Below the pieces are notes generated by a model. The model was given only the letters and a program-made list of their open reading frames with translations, was not told the origin of the DNA and did no database searches. Position numbers and translations under genes: made by a program. From positions 2,052,501-2,116,500 of the forward strand of contig JAIWND010000001.1 in NCBI GenBank assembly GCA_025330725.1: 64,000 bases of DNA, read 5' to 3'. The stretch comes from Chlamydoabsidia padenii. Lineage: Eukaryota > Mucoromycota > Mucoromycetes > Mucorales > Cunninghamellaceae. Numbering within the stretch: position 1 is the first letter of the stretch; every line of letters starts with the position of its first letter. This document shows positions 1 through 13,187 of this stretch, piece after piece.

Positions 1-2859
1 GCCAAGCGTTCCACATCAGGATTCAAACTACAAAGTTGTTCACATAGCAGAGAAGGAAGCATAGGAATCACACGGTCCACCAAATAAGTACTTGTTGCAC
101 GGTCTCTTGCTTCCACGTCCAATTGCGTGTTTCGTTTTAAAAAGTATGATACATCGGCGATATGCACACCTACTTCATATTGTCCATCTTCAAGTCTAGT
201 AATGTGCAAGGCATCATCCAAATCTATTATCATATTAAAGTATAAGTATACAACCACCATACTTGACCTTTATTTCCTTTTCCTTTTACCTTTAGCTGTT
301 TCTGGATCAATGGTAAAGATACGCTCCGACCGAAGATCCCGACGAGTCTTGTATTCCTTTTCAGGAATAGACCAAGGGGTTTTTGGAAGAGCACGTAGAG
401 CCTTGATGCTAAAATCAGCATCTAAAATGTTGTTGTTGGCTAGAATTGATTGTGCCTCCACCGCCATTTCACCAAGAGGACCAATGTCAGAAACCAATTT
501 GCCAAATGGATATTTTGAGTCAATAGGCCAGCGTGTGCATTTTCCCTATCAAGAGCAAGAGAGAATCAGTTTCATAATAGTTAGTATTTCCTTTTTTGAA
601 AAAAAAAGAGTAATTGATTATAGTTGATGACTTACGGCGAAGATTTCATTCTTGTATTTTGATGGATCCTTCAAAAAGTCATCAGGTGCATGGGATACAG
701 GAATGGCAATGAGAGGTGCACGTCTATCAGTCGGTCGAAGCCACACCAAGCGAATGTGATTGTTGTTTGCAGCAGGAAGTGGTGATTCTTCATCCGAGTC
801 ATCTTCATTGTTCTTGTCTTTAGTGGTTTGTCCACCGCCATGTCGATCAATATGAATAGTCCTGTTGAGATATAGTTAGTATAAAGAATCTATTTAAAAA
901 TGCCATTCATATGTACTTACCCCGTGATTTGTTGCCCTTCCATGCGATGCAGAATACAGACGACTTGCCCACAATGTTTTGGTTTGTTCTTGTCCACGTT
1001 GTCTTCATCATCAGTTGCGATTTCAGTAGCTCCGTTGCTTGGATTTGAAGGTTTTTGAGAAGCATCCTTGTTTTTCTTTCGGTTCCAAATAGTATCCACA
1101 TCAATTAACCGGACAGCCACCATGTCACCTTCCAAGGCCCGATTCCGATCACGCAAACCATTAATATAAATGTCGTATTCCAAATCATCCGATGTCACGT
1201 AACCGTCAGATCGATTGCGTTTACTGATTCGTAAGATACCTTGGTAAAGTGTACTTTTTGCGATTTCTTCCTCCACCAACTTTGGCGACATGTATGGTTC
1301 ATAGTGTGGTCGTCGTCCTACTGTTACTTTGTCGTCTTGATGAATGTAGTCAGTTGTCGTTGTTGTTACCATAGTGGCAGCCTGTCGTTCTTCCTCCAAT
1401 TTCTTTTCGATCCGCTTCTTTCGGCGTACTATCCCCCCCCAAAAAAATAATAAGAGTTGAGATCTTGGTTTCATTCTAATGACATGCTATACTTTTCTTT
1501 TTATTTCGTTTTACCTTTCTTCTCCTTTCGAGTTTTTGACTTGGTAGACTTTTCACCATCATCTTGCTGGGTCTGAGACTGATTTGTCGCTTGATGGTCC
1601 TGATTGTTGTGAGTGTTGCTGTGTTGGTGAGCGTCTTTTTCTTGATTGCTACCAGTTTGCTGATGTTGACCGTTGGTGCTTTGTTGATGATCCTTCTGGT
1701 GTTTACTATTTGTTGTTTGTTGTTGGATCTCTTTATTTACTTGATGTTGAGCAGTTCCTTCGAATTGATTGCAGGCCCGGACAAAGTAGTTGGACAGAGA
1801 GAGTGCTGGATCCAAAGCAGGTCCCGCTGACAGTTTCTTTTTGCGATCCCGACGAGGCATAGAGTCCATGGCAGGCGGTTTCTGAGAGGTGGTTTCTTTT
1901 GATGGTGCCCCAGGTTGCTGCGGTTGTTGAGAGATGATTTCCTTGGGTCGTTTCTGCTGCGGTTTCTGTTGAGTTAGATCACCGAATTCAATCTCTTCCA
2001 AAGGTAAATCCATCAAACGACGACGACGATGCTGAAGATCGAATAGAGACGAAGTTCGTTGATTCTCCTTCACCTGAGTGTCGTTTTCTTGATCATTTGC
2101 TGCTTCCTTCACCAATATCGAGTCCTTGCTGCTTGTTTCATTGTCCTTTTTCTTTTGATTGCTTGATTTCTTTGTCTTTGGTTTCTTGTCATCCACAGAA
2201 GGTGTATCCATATGAGGCGATCCAGGTAGTTGTTGATTGACAGTAGCCGAGTTAATGTCCTTGTTAGTTCCTTGCTTCTTCTTCTTCTGTAGCTGCTTTT
2301 TCTTCTTGACAACTGTTCCATCAGCTGCGACGCCACTTGCATCGCCATCAGTAGTAGTTTCCTTGGAATGAGCCACCTTGGCGCCAGTCAGAATGCTGGG
2401 TGCGTCACTATTGATATTCTTCTGAGCTGCCTTCTTGTTGCGTTTCTTCTTTGGTGCTTTGACAGGCTGATTACTTTTCTGTGCTGATCCTTGGTTATCG
2501 TTAGTTGCTTCAAGATCGACTTTGCTGGTGACCGGTTTCAATTTCTTCTTGATGCGCCGTTTGGTGGAAGATGCTGGTTGACCCTTGGTGTTTGCTGATG
2601 GAGGGTGAGATTCTTCTTTAACACGTTGTTTGTTGCCAGTAATGCCTTCTGCCATTATACTAGGTTGGGAGGTTGCCGCAGAAGGGGAAGAATCCAACAA
2701 GGGAGTCTAAAGTAAAAAGAAATGAGAAAAGAATTCCAAGCTAAAAGTCAACCGCTGTCCCAAATGTCATTTGTTACTACAAGAGCACACTCCTTTTCTT
2801 TTACTTACCTTTATTGTATCTTGAGGTAAAGGTTTATCACCTTTGTGTTCGTCTCCCAT
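1..2859 (-). CDS. SSD1: SSD1/DIS3L2-family RNB-domain protein, 3' end outside window
   Basis: RNase II-family RNA-binding or exonuclease protein, homologous to fungal Ssd1/Sts5 and metazoan DIS3L2. I read six exons on the minus strand: 2859-2809 ([13 protein letters not shown]...), 2706 to about 1513, about 1429-921, 861-636, about 550-290, and about 223 to the window edge. Exon 2 encodes a long low-complexity N-terminus rich in K, Q, N and S. Cold-shock/OB regions follow ([29 protein letters not shown]). The RNB core starts with [17 protein letters not shown] and continues [12 protein letters not shown] and [17 protein letters not shown]. All four acidic residues of the RNase II metal site (D...D.DD) are present. 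Known Ssd1 role: binding mRNAs for cell-wall and polarity proteins. The C-terminal RNB and S1 parts lie outside the window. SSD1 and DIS3L2 cannot be separated without the rest. Confidence 0.88.
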
Positions 2860-3413
2860 TAATTGACTGTCTGTTGGTAAGTAAAAAAAAAAAGAGAGAG
2901 AAGGATTTGAATGCGCCCTTTTATAAATACAATCAAATTTCACATTCCGACTCGGTAGACCACTTCCGCAGGTGAAACAAGGCTACCATTCCCTAATGTG
3001 CATAATATTTAAAATAACTTTCATACTGGTTAATCAATGGATCAATATGTATGAAAGTTAATGTTAAATTAAGAACTTGATAAACCCGCCTTCTTACAGA
3101 CTGTTCATCGACGTATTGTATTCTTCTTAGTGAGTAACTATTTGATCAAATCCGTGCCACTTGTATGAGTCGTTGCGTTGATAGGATTCAAGGAGGATGG
3201 AAAAGTACGCGTTGACTCTATACAATCCTTTTGATGAGTAAGTTATTTGTCTAAAAGCTCAGCCAGGGCTTTTGCCAAAATGAGACAAGATTCATTTTTA
3301 CAAACCCCGCTCCTCATCCCTTCTTTTTTTTTTCTCTCTCTCTTTTTTTCCAACTTCAGCTTTCTTTTTTTTTTTTTTTTTTTTTTTTCAATCCCACCTT
3401 ATTATCTCCAACG
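2860..3413. other. Divergent intergenic promoter region
   Basis: This noncoding region separates the divergent SSD1-like and C78 peptidase genes, so it should hold both promoters. It contains an 11-bp inverted repeat (AACTTTCATAC at 3016-3026, GTATGAAAGTT at 3049-3059) and T-rich tracts just before the peptidase start. No gene is visible. Confidence 0.6.
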
Positions 3414-5405
3414 ATGTCTACTCTACCCTCTGAATACATTCATGATGCAAAACAAGCTTTTGGGCAACAAGGTAATTTAAAAATATATAGCCTATTCTTC
3501 ACTTATCACCAAGTAAACAGTGTGGGAAGGGTGCTAGACTACTTTGTGACCATAGATGACGAGATCTGATCTCATCGTTACTAACATACTAATTTACTCA
3601 TCGTATAGATTATCACTCTGTCAATGATACTACCACAACTCTCACCAACGATATACAAGACAACCATGAAGTACTAACAAAGGTAATACCCACATCTACC
3701 TACCCTTTTTCTTTTTTTTTTTTTTTTTTTTTTTTTTCTTTTTACTGGTAACGAGTAGGGGATTGAAATAATCTGGAACTCTGCCAACAAAAAGATTTTT
3801 TTTTCATTCTCCTCTTTTACTCTCTCTCTCTCTCTCCTTCCATCTAACTTCCCCTTTGTTGTCATCTAATCTATAGCGTAAACAAGATCCTGTTATGGAC
3901 TTTGAAGTCAACCAAGAAATTAAACGACCATATCAACAACAACAACGTAGTCCTTATGCTCGAACACGTATCAACCAGGACAAGGAACTTTGGCAAGTCC
4001 TGAATGCTTTGAAAGAAAGTAGTCGAACTGCAGGTAATAATGATTAAATAAGGATACTACTATAAAAAGAAACACCCCGTTTTCTCCTAACCCCCCTGAT
4101 TTTACACTTTTTTTGATAGGTGTCATTCCTCGATTGGAACCTCACTTTACAAGTTTGAATCGCAAAGGAAATACAGTGTCAGCTCATCTTTGTAGTGCAT
4201 ATACGGACCACATATCAACTGGACTTATGGACTTGGGGTGGGGTTGTGGTTATCGCAATGCACAAATGCTCATGACCTTCTTACAACGTAAACAACAAGA
4301 TGGAGACTCTATTATTCAACAAGTTACTGATATATCGGGGATTCAAATCTTATTGGAGCGTGCTTGGGCAGAAGGTATGTAAAAAAAAAAGGGGGGGGAT
4401 ATTTTTACGTCAAATACTCATCTACATCTCTCTCTTTCTTTTTTTCTTTCTCCTATTAATTGAATAGGTTTTGATCCTCAAGGTGCTATTCAATTACATC
4501 ATCAAGTCTATAAAACCAGAAAATGGATAGGTACCACCGAAGTATTCAGTATCCTGGCTTATCTTGGCATTCGATCTACCATCTTGGATTTCCACAAACC
4601 AACCGGACCTAATCATACACATGAAGCATTGATGGACTGGATACAGTATTACTTTGAAACCGCTTTGCCTAAAATCAACAACAAGAAATCATCAGAAGAA
4701 CAAAGAAAAGTAGTACATGTGACCAATCGACCTCCTCTCTATCTTCAACATTCGGGTCATAGCAGGACTGTCATCGGCATAGAAATACTCAAGGATGGAA
4801 AACGTAACTTGATCATGTTTGATCCCGGCCGACGCATGCTTCGATCCTATCGCAACAAAACCGAAGACTCTCTACCACCCAATCTGACCTACCCTGAAGA
4901 TGACATGGACGAATCACCTTTATCCTCGGTGAACGGTGAAGAAGATGATGAAGAAGATGATGTTTATAATGTGGATCACCATAACGACGACGACGACGAT
5001 GATGATGATGATGATGATGATGATGACGATGATGATACAGATGAAGTCAGTACACCAAATGAAAATAGTAACACCAATGGCAGCAGCAGTAATAACAATA
5101 GTCCTCAACCAGAACCAGCGGTAACCACACCACCACCACCTTCTGCACCTGCAAGTTTTGCCTCACGTCTACTGTCAGGGATCACTCAGCGAACTCATCT
5201 ACCTGCCAACCTACTTCGACCCTTCCGCGTGGACGCCAAAACTATCGCCAAGAATAAACAATATCAACTTTTAGTACTAGGGGATGTGGTCGATGAACGA
5301 TCTACTGGTGGTCAATTATATTGGGACGAAGGCAAAGGCTATCTACTTGATGAACTCGAACGAAAAAACAAAAAAAACGTTACTAGTATTGTAATGACCT
5401 TATAA
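3414..5405 (+). CDS. ZUP1/Mug105-like C78 ubiquitin peptidase
   Basis: Cysteine peptidase of family C78 (ZUFSP/ZUP1 and S. pombe Mug105), a deubiquitinase family linked to K63 chains and genome stability. Five exons (3414-3471, 3609-3682, 3877-4033, 4120-4374, 4468-5405) join in frame to 493 aa. Visible catalytic blocks are GLMDLGWGCGYRNAQML (Cys), PLYLQHSGHSRTVIGIE (His) and LIMFDPGRRM (Asp). The short N-terminal part carries no clear zinc finger, so it looks more like Mug105 than human ZUP1. After the FDPG strand there is an insertion of about 100 residues with a run of acidic residues encoded by GAC/GAT repeats near 4985-5037. It is followed by the closing strands YQLLVLGDVVDERSTGGQLY. No other catalytic function fits. 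Confidence 0.9.
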
Positions 5406-5759
5406 CTTTACTTTTATTTAACTTTATACATATTCCCCTTTATACCTCTAGTCACCTTCTCCTTTATTTTACATGTAAATCATGTTGTATCATTCCTTCT
5501 CTTATTCGAAATAGTTGATCTTCTTCCTTCACTCTTCTTTTATATGGAATAAAACACTGTCTCTTCAAACTTTATGCTTGAAACCAACTTGAACAAACCC
5601 CCAGCTATTACGAATTAGTGAAAAGTTACTTGGATTTGATTGGCTGGATAAAAAAATCCCATGTGCGGAATTATGCGTTAGTGACGGGGCGGCAAATAAT
5701 AGACTGGCTCGTTTTTTTATTTTTTTTGTTTCTTCTTCTTCTTCACTGACTCTATAATC
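5406..5759. other. Intergenic region upstream of mtHsp70
   Basis: AT-rich noncoding DNA holding the 3' end of the C78 peptidase gene (AATAAA-like sequence near 5548) and the promoter of the mitochondrial Hsp70 gene. A T-rich tract (5712-5747) precedes the start codon. No further gene is visible. Confidence 0.5.
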
Positions 5760-8351
<2,592 letters not shown>

Positions 8352-9787
8352 ACCGACATCATGGGATAGATATAGTATTGGTTTTTCCCCTCCCCTCTCT
8401 CTTTTTATCATTTTAATAAAATAAACCTTTGGTCTTTATTTAAAAAACACTTGTCTTAAAACGGGAATTGCCTCATGGATAGGACCTAAAATAAAATCAT
8501 CATGTTCCTCGGATTTCGGATTCCAATTATTCAAATGCAACCCCCGCCACCAAACTGTTTTCGTATACATTATCCCTCTACCTCAAACGACAGTCAAGGT
8601 TGATGAGTAAAATGACCAAGATGCTTTTAATCATCATTTCTAATCAGCTTTTTTTGACATGGTGAGGTTTTTATTATTAAAAGCACCGATAATCAAATCT
8701 AACTAATCCAAGTAGCAACTACATACTGTATAACTAACTATACTAATCCATGGTAGAGTCTCGGTTTGATATGTTGTTAGCAGTTCCATTCAATCAAGAA
8801 GAAGTTACATTATTCTTTATCGTTTGAGCAGGGACCGTATTACTTTGTGAATAGAATAGCGGTTATCCATTTACTAAATGTGCTAAAGCTCCAAGACAAT
8901 ACAATAAGGATAGATATACCCTAATATAGAACTTGATCAGCTATGCTATGGCTGATGAGTTCCCGAGGAAGAGGAAAAAAAGTAAATCATAAAGTAAAGT
9001 ACAGGCAGAATTTAAAACCCCGATATTTATGCAAGCGTCAATGATTTCAAACCGCGATTTCCGATTTCAACTAATCAAGAGATCATCATTGATCCTGCAC
9101 ATTCCTATTACTTGTATCACCAGCTTGTTATTTTATGACCGCAATATTGGATTATTCAAACTGGTAAGACGACTGTGTTTCAAAAAAGAAACGCTTTGAT
9201 TTTACTTGGACCCCCAACAGGAGGGGGAGGGAGGACAAGCATGTTTACGAAACGATATTTTCACATGTCATAGAAAAAAGCGGTTTGACAGTTGCGTTGA
9301 CAGATGATGCACCAAATTTTTTTTTTTTCACTTTTGAGTTAAGCAGGTGGCTCGATCCATCCAAAGCGGAGCTGACCACTCTTTGTTTACTCTCAAGGTT
9401 GTCAAAGCGCCCAGTCCATGGAAGGTTTAATCTTAAAAAGTTCCATGCTTTCTTCTGTGCACTGACATTAAAAGAAGGGGAGGACCGGAAAAGGAGGGAA
9501 AAAAGGTACGGATGGGGCTCCAGTGACAAACAAACATGAAACTCGAGTGGACAAGTCGGAATGACCACCCGTGGCGGAGTTTAACCAATTCAGGGGGGAG
9601 GGCATACCGATAGCAAAGAAAGTTATAAAAAAACGAATCAACGACGGATAGCTATAGTTGGACAAACCGATGCCCATCCATCTGTTGTTAATGATGCAAG
9701 CTTGAGGGTTCCGATATTTTTTTTTCTTTCTTAAATAAGATATTTTATTTCCTTTCCTCTTTTTCTTTCTTCTTCACTTTATCACAA
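8352..9787. other. Long noncoding interval upstream of DP gene
   Basis: About 1.4 kb without a supportable gene. It contains copy A of a dispersed repeat (about 8662-8800) that recurs inverted near 19003-19137. It also has GC-containing pieces near 9340-9600 (AAAGCGGTTTGACA, AAAGCGGAGCTGACC, GTGGCGGAGTTTAACC) and a pyrimidine tract before the DP start. Short frames on both strands near 9245-9677 have no recognisable protein features. Confidence 0.5.
8662..8800 (+). repeat. Dispersed repeat, copy A
   Basis: A stretch of about 139 bp that is matched at roughly 80% by the reverse complement of 19003-19137 (estimated by eye). Shared blocks include GAGGTTTTTATTATTAAA, ACTATACTAATC, ATGGTAGAGT and GGTTTGATATG. 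It has no coding capacity and no terminal repeats that I can see. It could be a degenerate short transposable element or a noncoding gene. Confidence 0.7.
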
Positions 9788-10397
9788 ATGTATGAATGGA
9801 CACCCACTTTGAATTACTTTGCTCCCCCTCAGTTGACACCTCCCCCCTATGAGGATGCTCCTCCCCCTCTATCCACTTCGACTTCCTCCTCTTCTTCCAC
9901 CACTGGCTCACCTCGAAAAGGCTCGATCGCATCCTTACTCAACTCGATCAATGAATTGCAACAGCTCGACCAAGAAGAACAATCCACAAACTACTTGACC
10001 CATTTCACCTGTGAAGAACCCGTCTCACCACCTCAGCATAAGAAAGGATTGCGATTGTTTAGTCAGCATGTCTGTGATATTCTGCAACAACGTGGTCGGG
10101 TCACTTATAATGAACTTGTGCAACAATTGATGGATGAGTTGGAACCTTCTGTTGGTAGTGATCCCAAGAACATCCGTCGTAGGGTATACGATGCCCTAAA
10201 TGTGTTGATGGCCATCCAATTCATCACAAAAGATAAAAAGGAAATCCAATGGCTTGGTGATGATTTGACAGTCGAAGAAGATTTGGAACGTGAAGAACAA
10301 CGGTACCTGGAATTGACGAAAAGGATCGATATGCAACGAAAAGAAATTCAAACCCAAAAGGTAATTTCAAATCCCGCTTATCCGCTTTCATGCACTG

Positions 10398-10432
<35 letters not shown>

Positions 10433-10467
10433 ATGACTTGACTCACCAAGTTACCTTTGCCACTTGA
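9788..10467 (+). CDS. DP-family cell-cycle transcription factor (E2F partner), short form
   Basis: DNA-binding partner of E2F in the Rb/E2F-DP network. Two exons, 9788-10360 and 10432-10467, give 202 aa. After a Pro/Ser-rich N-terminus comes the DP winged helix: GLRLFSQHVCDILQQRGRVTYNELVQQLMDEL, then KNIRRRVYDALNVLMAIQFI and KKEIQWLG. The RRRVYD contact motif is intact. The protein stops soon after the first coiled-coil segment (EREEQRYLELTKRIDMQRKE), so most of the DP dimerisation and marked-box region is missing compared with family members of about 350-450 aa. The single intron carries a (CT)n tract and an exact copy of the 12-base motif described in the findings, starting 6 nt after the donor. 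A missed 3' exon is possible but none is evident. Confidence 0.9.
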
Positions 10468-11221
10468 ATGAATTCTTCATCCTTTACACTCGTTTTGCTT
10501 ATGAAAAACCCCATTTCTATCGTTATATATTCTGTATCACTTTATGCCCGTTTATCATGTCTATACCTAACACACACACACAACATTATATAGTATACCA
10601 CATAGCATAACACAACACAATTATATATAATCACACAAACACACAAACACACAAACACACATATGATTATCCCCTATGTAAAACTATGTAAAACCAATAA
10701 ACGCACATAACCCATTCGTTTTTATTTGAATCAATAGCAAATCTATAACTAACTATGGACCCCTGTCGATCCAGTAACAGGGAGAGTGGGTGGGCAGTCG
10801 GTTTGATTCTGTCGTTTAACAAGGGTGTGAGGTGAATGAATTACCCTAACAGAGTGTCTAGTCATTCTGTTTATGTGCATAATATTACTATTCATATGAT
10901 ATAAAAAAGTGAGTCATTAAATAATAGATGTACCATTTGTTAGATTGTGCAATTGAAAGAAGAAGAAAAAAAAAGGGGGGGAAGAGGGAAAATCACTCTT
11001 CCTGAGACCAGCCCACCAATCAGAAGCATCCCTCAAATAATTCAAACGCACATTTGAGGGTGAAATTAATCAGATGAGTCTATACTCGTTATCTCTCTGT
11101 GTGTTTGATTGATTCCTACGGTGTCGGAGTTTTCTCTGTAGCTTGATCACTTTAATTTTTCTGGGGGATTTGAATACTTTTTCTTTCTTCCTTACGAAAA
11201 ATCTTTTTTTATTTGGCTATC
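10468..11221. other. Intergenic region with CA-rich simple repeats
   Basis: Noncoding DNA between the DP and PFKFB genes. It holds simple repeats ACACACACAC (about 10569-10583) and (ACACAA)n around 10633-10662, a purine run with G8 near 10975-10982, and the presumed PFKFB promoter with T-rich tracts before 11222. No gene is visible. Confidence 0.5.
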
Positions 11222-13111
11222 ATGAGCTTTAGTAAGTACTCCTCTTTCACTTGTATCTTTACTATGAACTAATCACTTCTCTTTTATTCTTTCATAGACT
11301 TACGAATTGCTTGTGTGGTAATCGAAGGATCAGATACCGGGATGACTAGAATTAACCCTTTTCCTTTATCAATAGATGGTGGGTTTACCTGCCCGCGGTA
11401 AAACGTACATCTCACAAAAAGGTAACACAAAGAAACAAAAGGAAAATGACACTTACTGACGAACCTTTCCCTTTTTCTCAAGTGTGTCGTTATCTCAATT
11501 GGCTTGGCATTACGACCAAGGTATTTAACGTAGGCAACTACCGACGGCAGCTCCATGGTGCAAATCTTCCTCATTCCTTCTTTGATCCACACAACAGCGC
11601 CGGTGAACATCAACGACAAGAAGCGGCACAGGCAGCGCTGGACGATATGTTAGGGTGGCTTTTAGACGGTGACGGAATGGTAGCTCTGTACGATGCCACC
11701 AACAGCACTCACAAACGGCGGCGGTGGCTACACGACACGTTAACATCTCACGGCATTCAAGTTCTTTTTATCGAATCCATTTGTCAAGATGAATCGTTGG
11801 TGCTTGCCAATGTACGAGACGTCAAACTTAGCTCTCCTGATTATCAACACATGGATCCTCAGTTGGCTGCCTTGGACTTTTCGGCTCGGATCGACCATTA
11901 CAAAGAACAGTACGAAACCATCACGGAGCAAGATTACACCTACGTCAAATTGATCAATGTCGGATCTCAAAACATCATCAACAGGATCCAAGGCTACCTC
12001 GAATCACGTATTGTTTATTACGTCTTGAACTTGCATATCCAACCTCGCAAGATCTATTTTAGTCGTCATGGTGAATCACAATACAATGTCCAAGGCAAAA
12101 TTGGTGGTGACTCTGCTCTCAGTGCTCAAGGACAACGGTATGCTGCCGAGTTACCTACACTTGTCCAGACTCATCTCGGTCCCGATGCTCATCTTACCGT
12201 TTGGACTTCGACTATGAAACGCACCATACAGACTGCTGAAGGTTTACAGTATCCCAAGTTACAATGGAAGGCTTTGGATGAATTGGATGCTGGTGTATGT
12301 GATGGAATGACCTATGAAGAAATCGAGGTAAACACTAACATGAAAAAAAAAATGTGATGGTACTGATGGCTTTTTGTTTATCACTGTAGGAACAATACCC
12401 GGAAGATTATGCTAATCGTGATGAAGACAAATTCAACTACCGGTATCGGGGTGGAGAGGTAGGCAAACAATTATGGGTTATGGGTTATGAATCCTCATCA
12501 CTAAATTCCCCTCCTTATTTTTTTTTATGTGTATCTATCTATCTAGTCATACAGGGACGTGGTGTTACGATTGGAGCCTATCATCATGGAATTGGAACGA
12601 CATGAAAACATTCTGGTGGTTGGTCATCAAGCCATTCTACGATGTATCTACGCTTACTTTATGAACTATAGCCAAGAAGATCTTCCTTATATCAAAATCC
12701 CCTTACACACATTGATTGAATTGACACCCAAGGCATATGGATGTGAAGAGAAACGATACAAAGGTAAAATAGATATAAAATTGGGTATAGGAATGAATGA
12801 CTAAGGACTCGTGTTTTATTTGGTGATGGCGGAAAATAGTGGATATTGATGCTGTCGATACTCATCGTCCTAAACCATCGGTGGAAACAAGGAAACAAAA
12901 ATCAACTAAACTGGCGATCCAAACCGACTCACCTTCTATTGCATCCTCACCAACTCCATCATGCACATCATCACCAACAGGAACCAAAGTCCCCGTTGGT
13001 GCTTCGGGTGAAATCGTGCGTGACTTTATGAGTCCCATCGTACCCATCAGTCCCGGCTTCCCTTCTTCTAAAGATACAAAACGTGGCCAACAAAACTTGG
13101 GTTTAGAATAG
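11222..13111 (+). CDS. Bifunctional 6-phosphofructo-2-kinase/fructose-2,6-bisphosphatase
   Basis: Makes and degrades fructose 2,6-bisphosphate, the allosteric regulator of glycolysis. Seven exons (11222-11231, 11298-11317, 11376-11421, 11483-12327, 12390-12458, 12547-12763, 12840-13111) join in frame to 492 aa. The first two exons are only 10 and 20 nt. The kinase half has the P-loop [11 protein letters not shown], then [19 protein letters not shown] and [11 protein letters not shown]. The bisphosphatase half has the phosphohistidine motif [51 protein letters not shown] and [15 protein letters not shown]. Both active sites look intact, so the enzyme is likely bifunctional, unlike yeasts that separate the activities. 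The Ser/Thr-rich tail after [14 protein letters not shown] could be phosphorylated. Confidence 0.96.
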
Positions 13112-13187
13112 AATTATACATACATACATGCTTGAATAAAATAAAATGCTTTATTACTTGAAACAACTTTATCTTTTATATATATGA

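Noticed and set aside
4920..5108. Minus-strand frame of Ile/Val-rich sequence
   Set aside because: It is the antisense of the GAC/GAT repeat in the C78 peptidase and has no independent support.
9245..9677. Possible small genes upstream of the DP factor
   Set aside because: Overlapping frames on both strands without domain, splice or codon-bias support.
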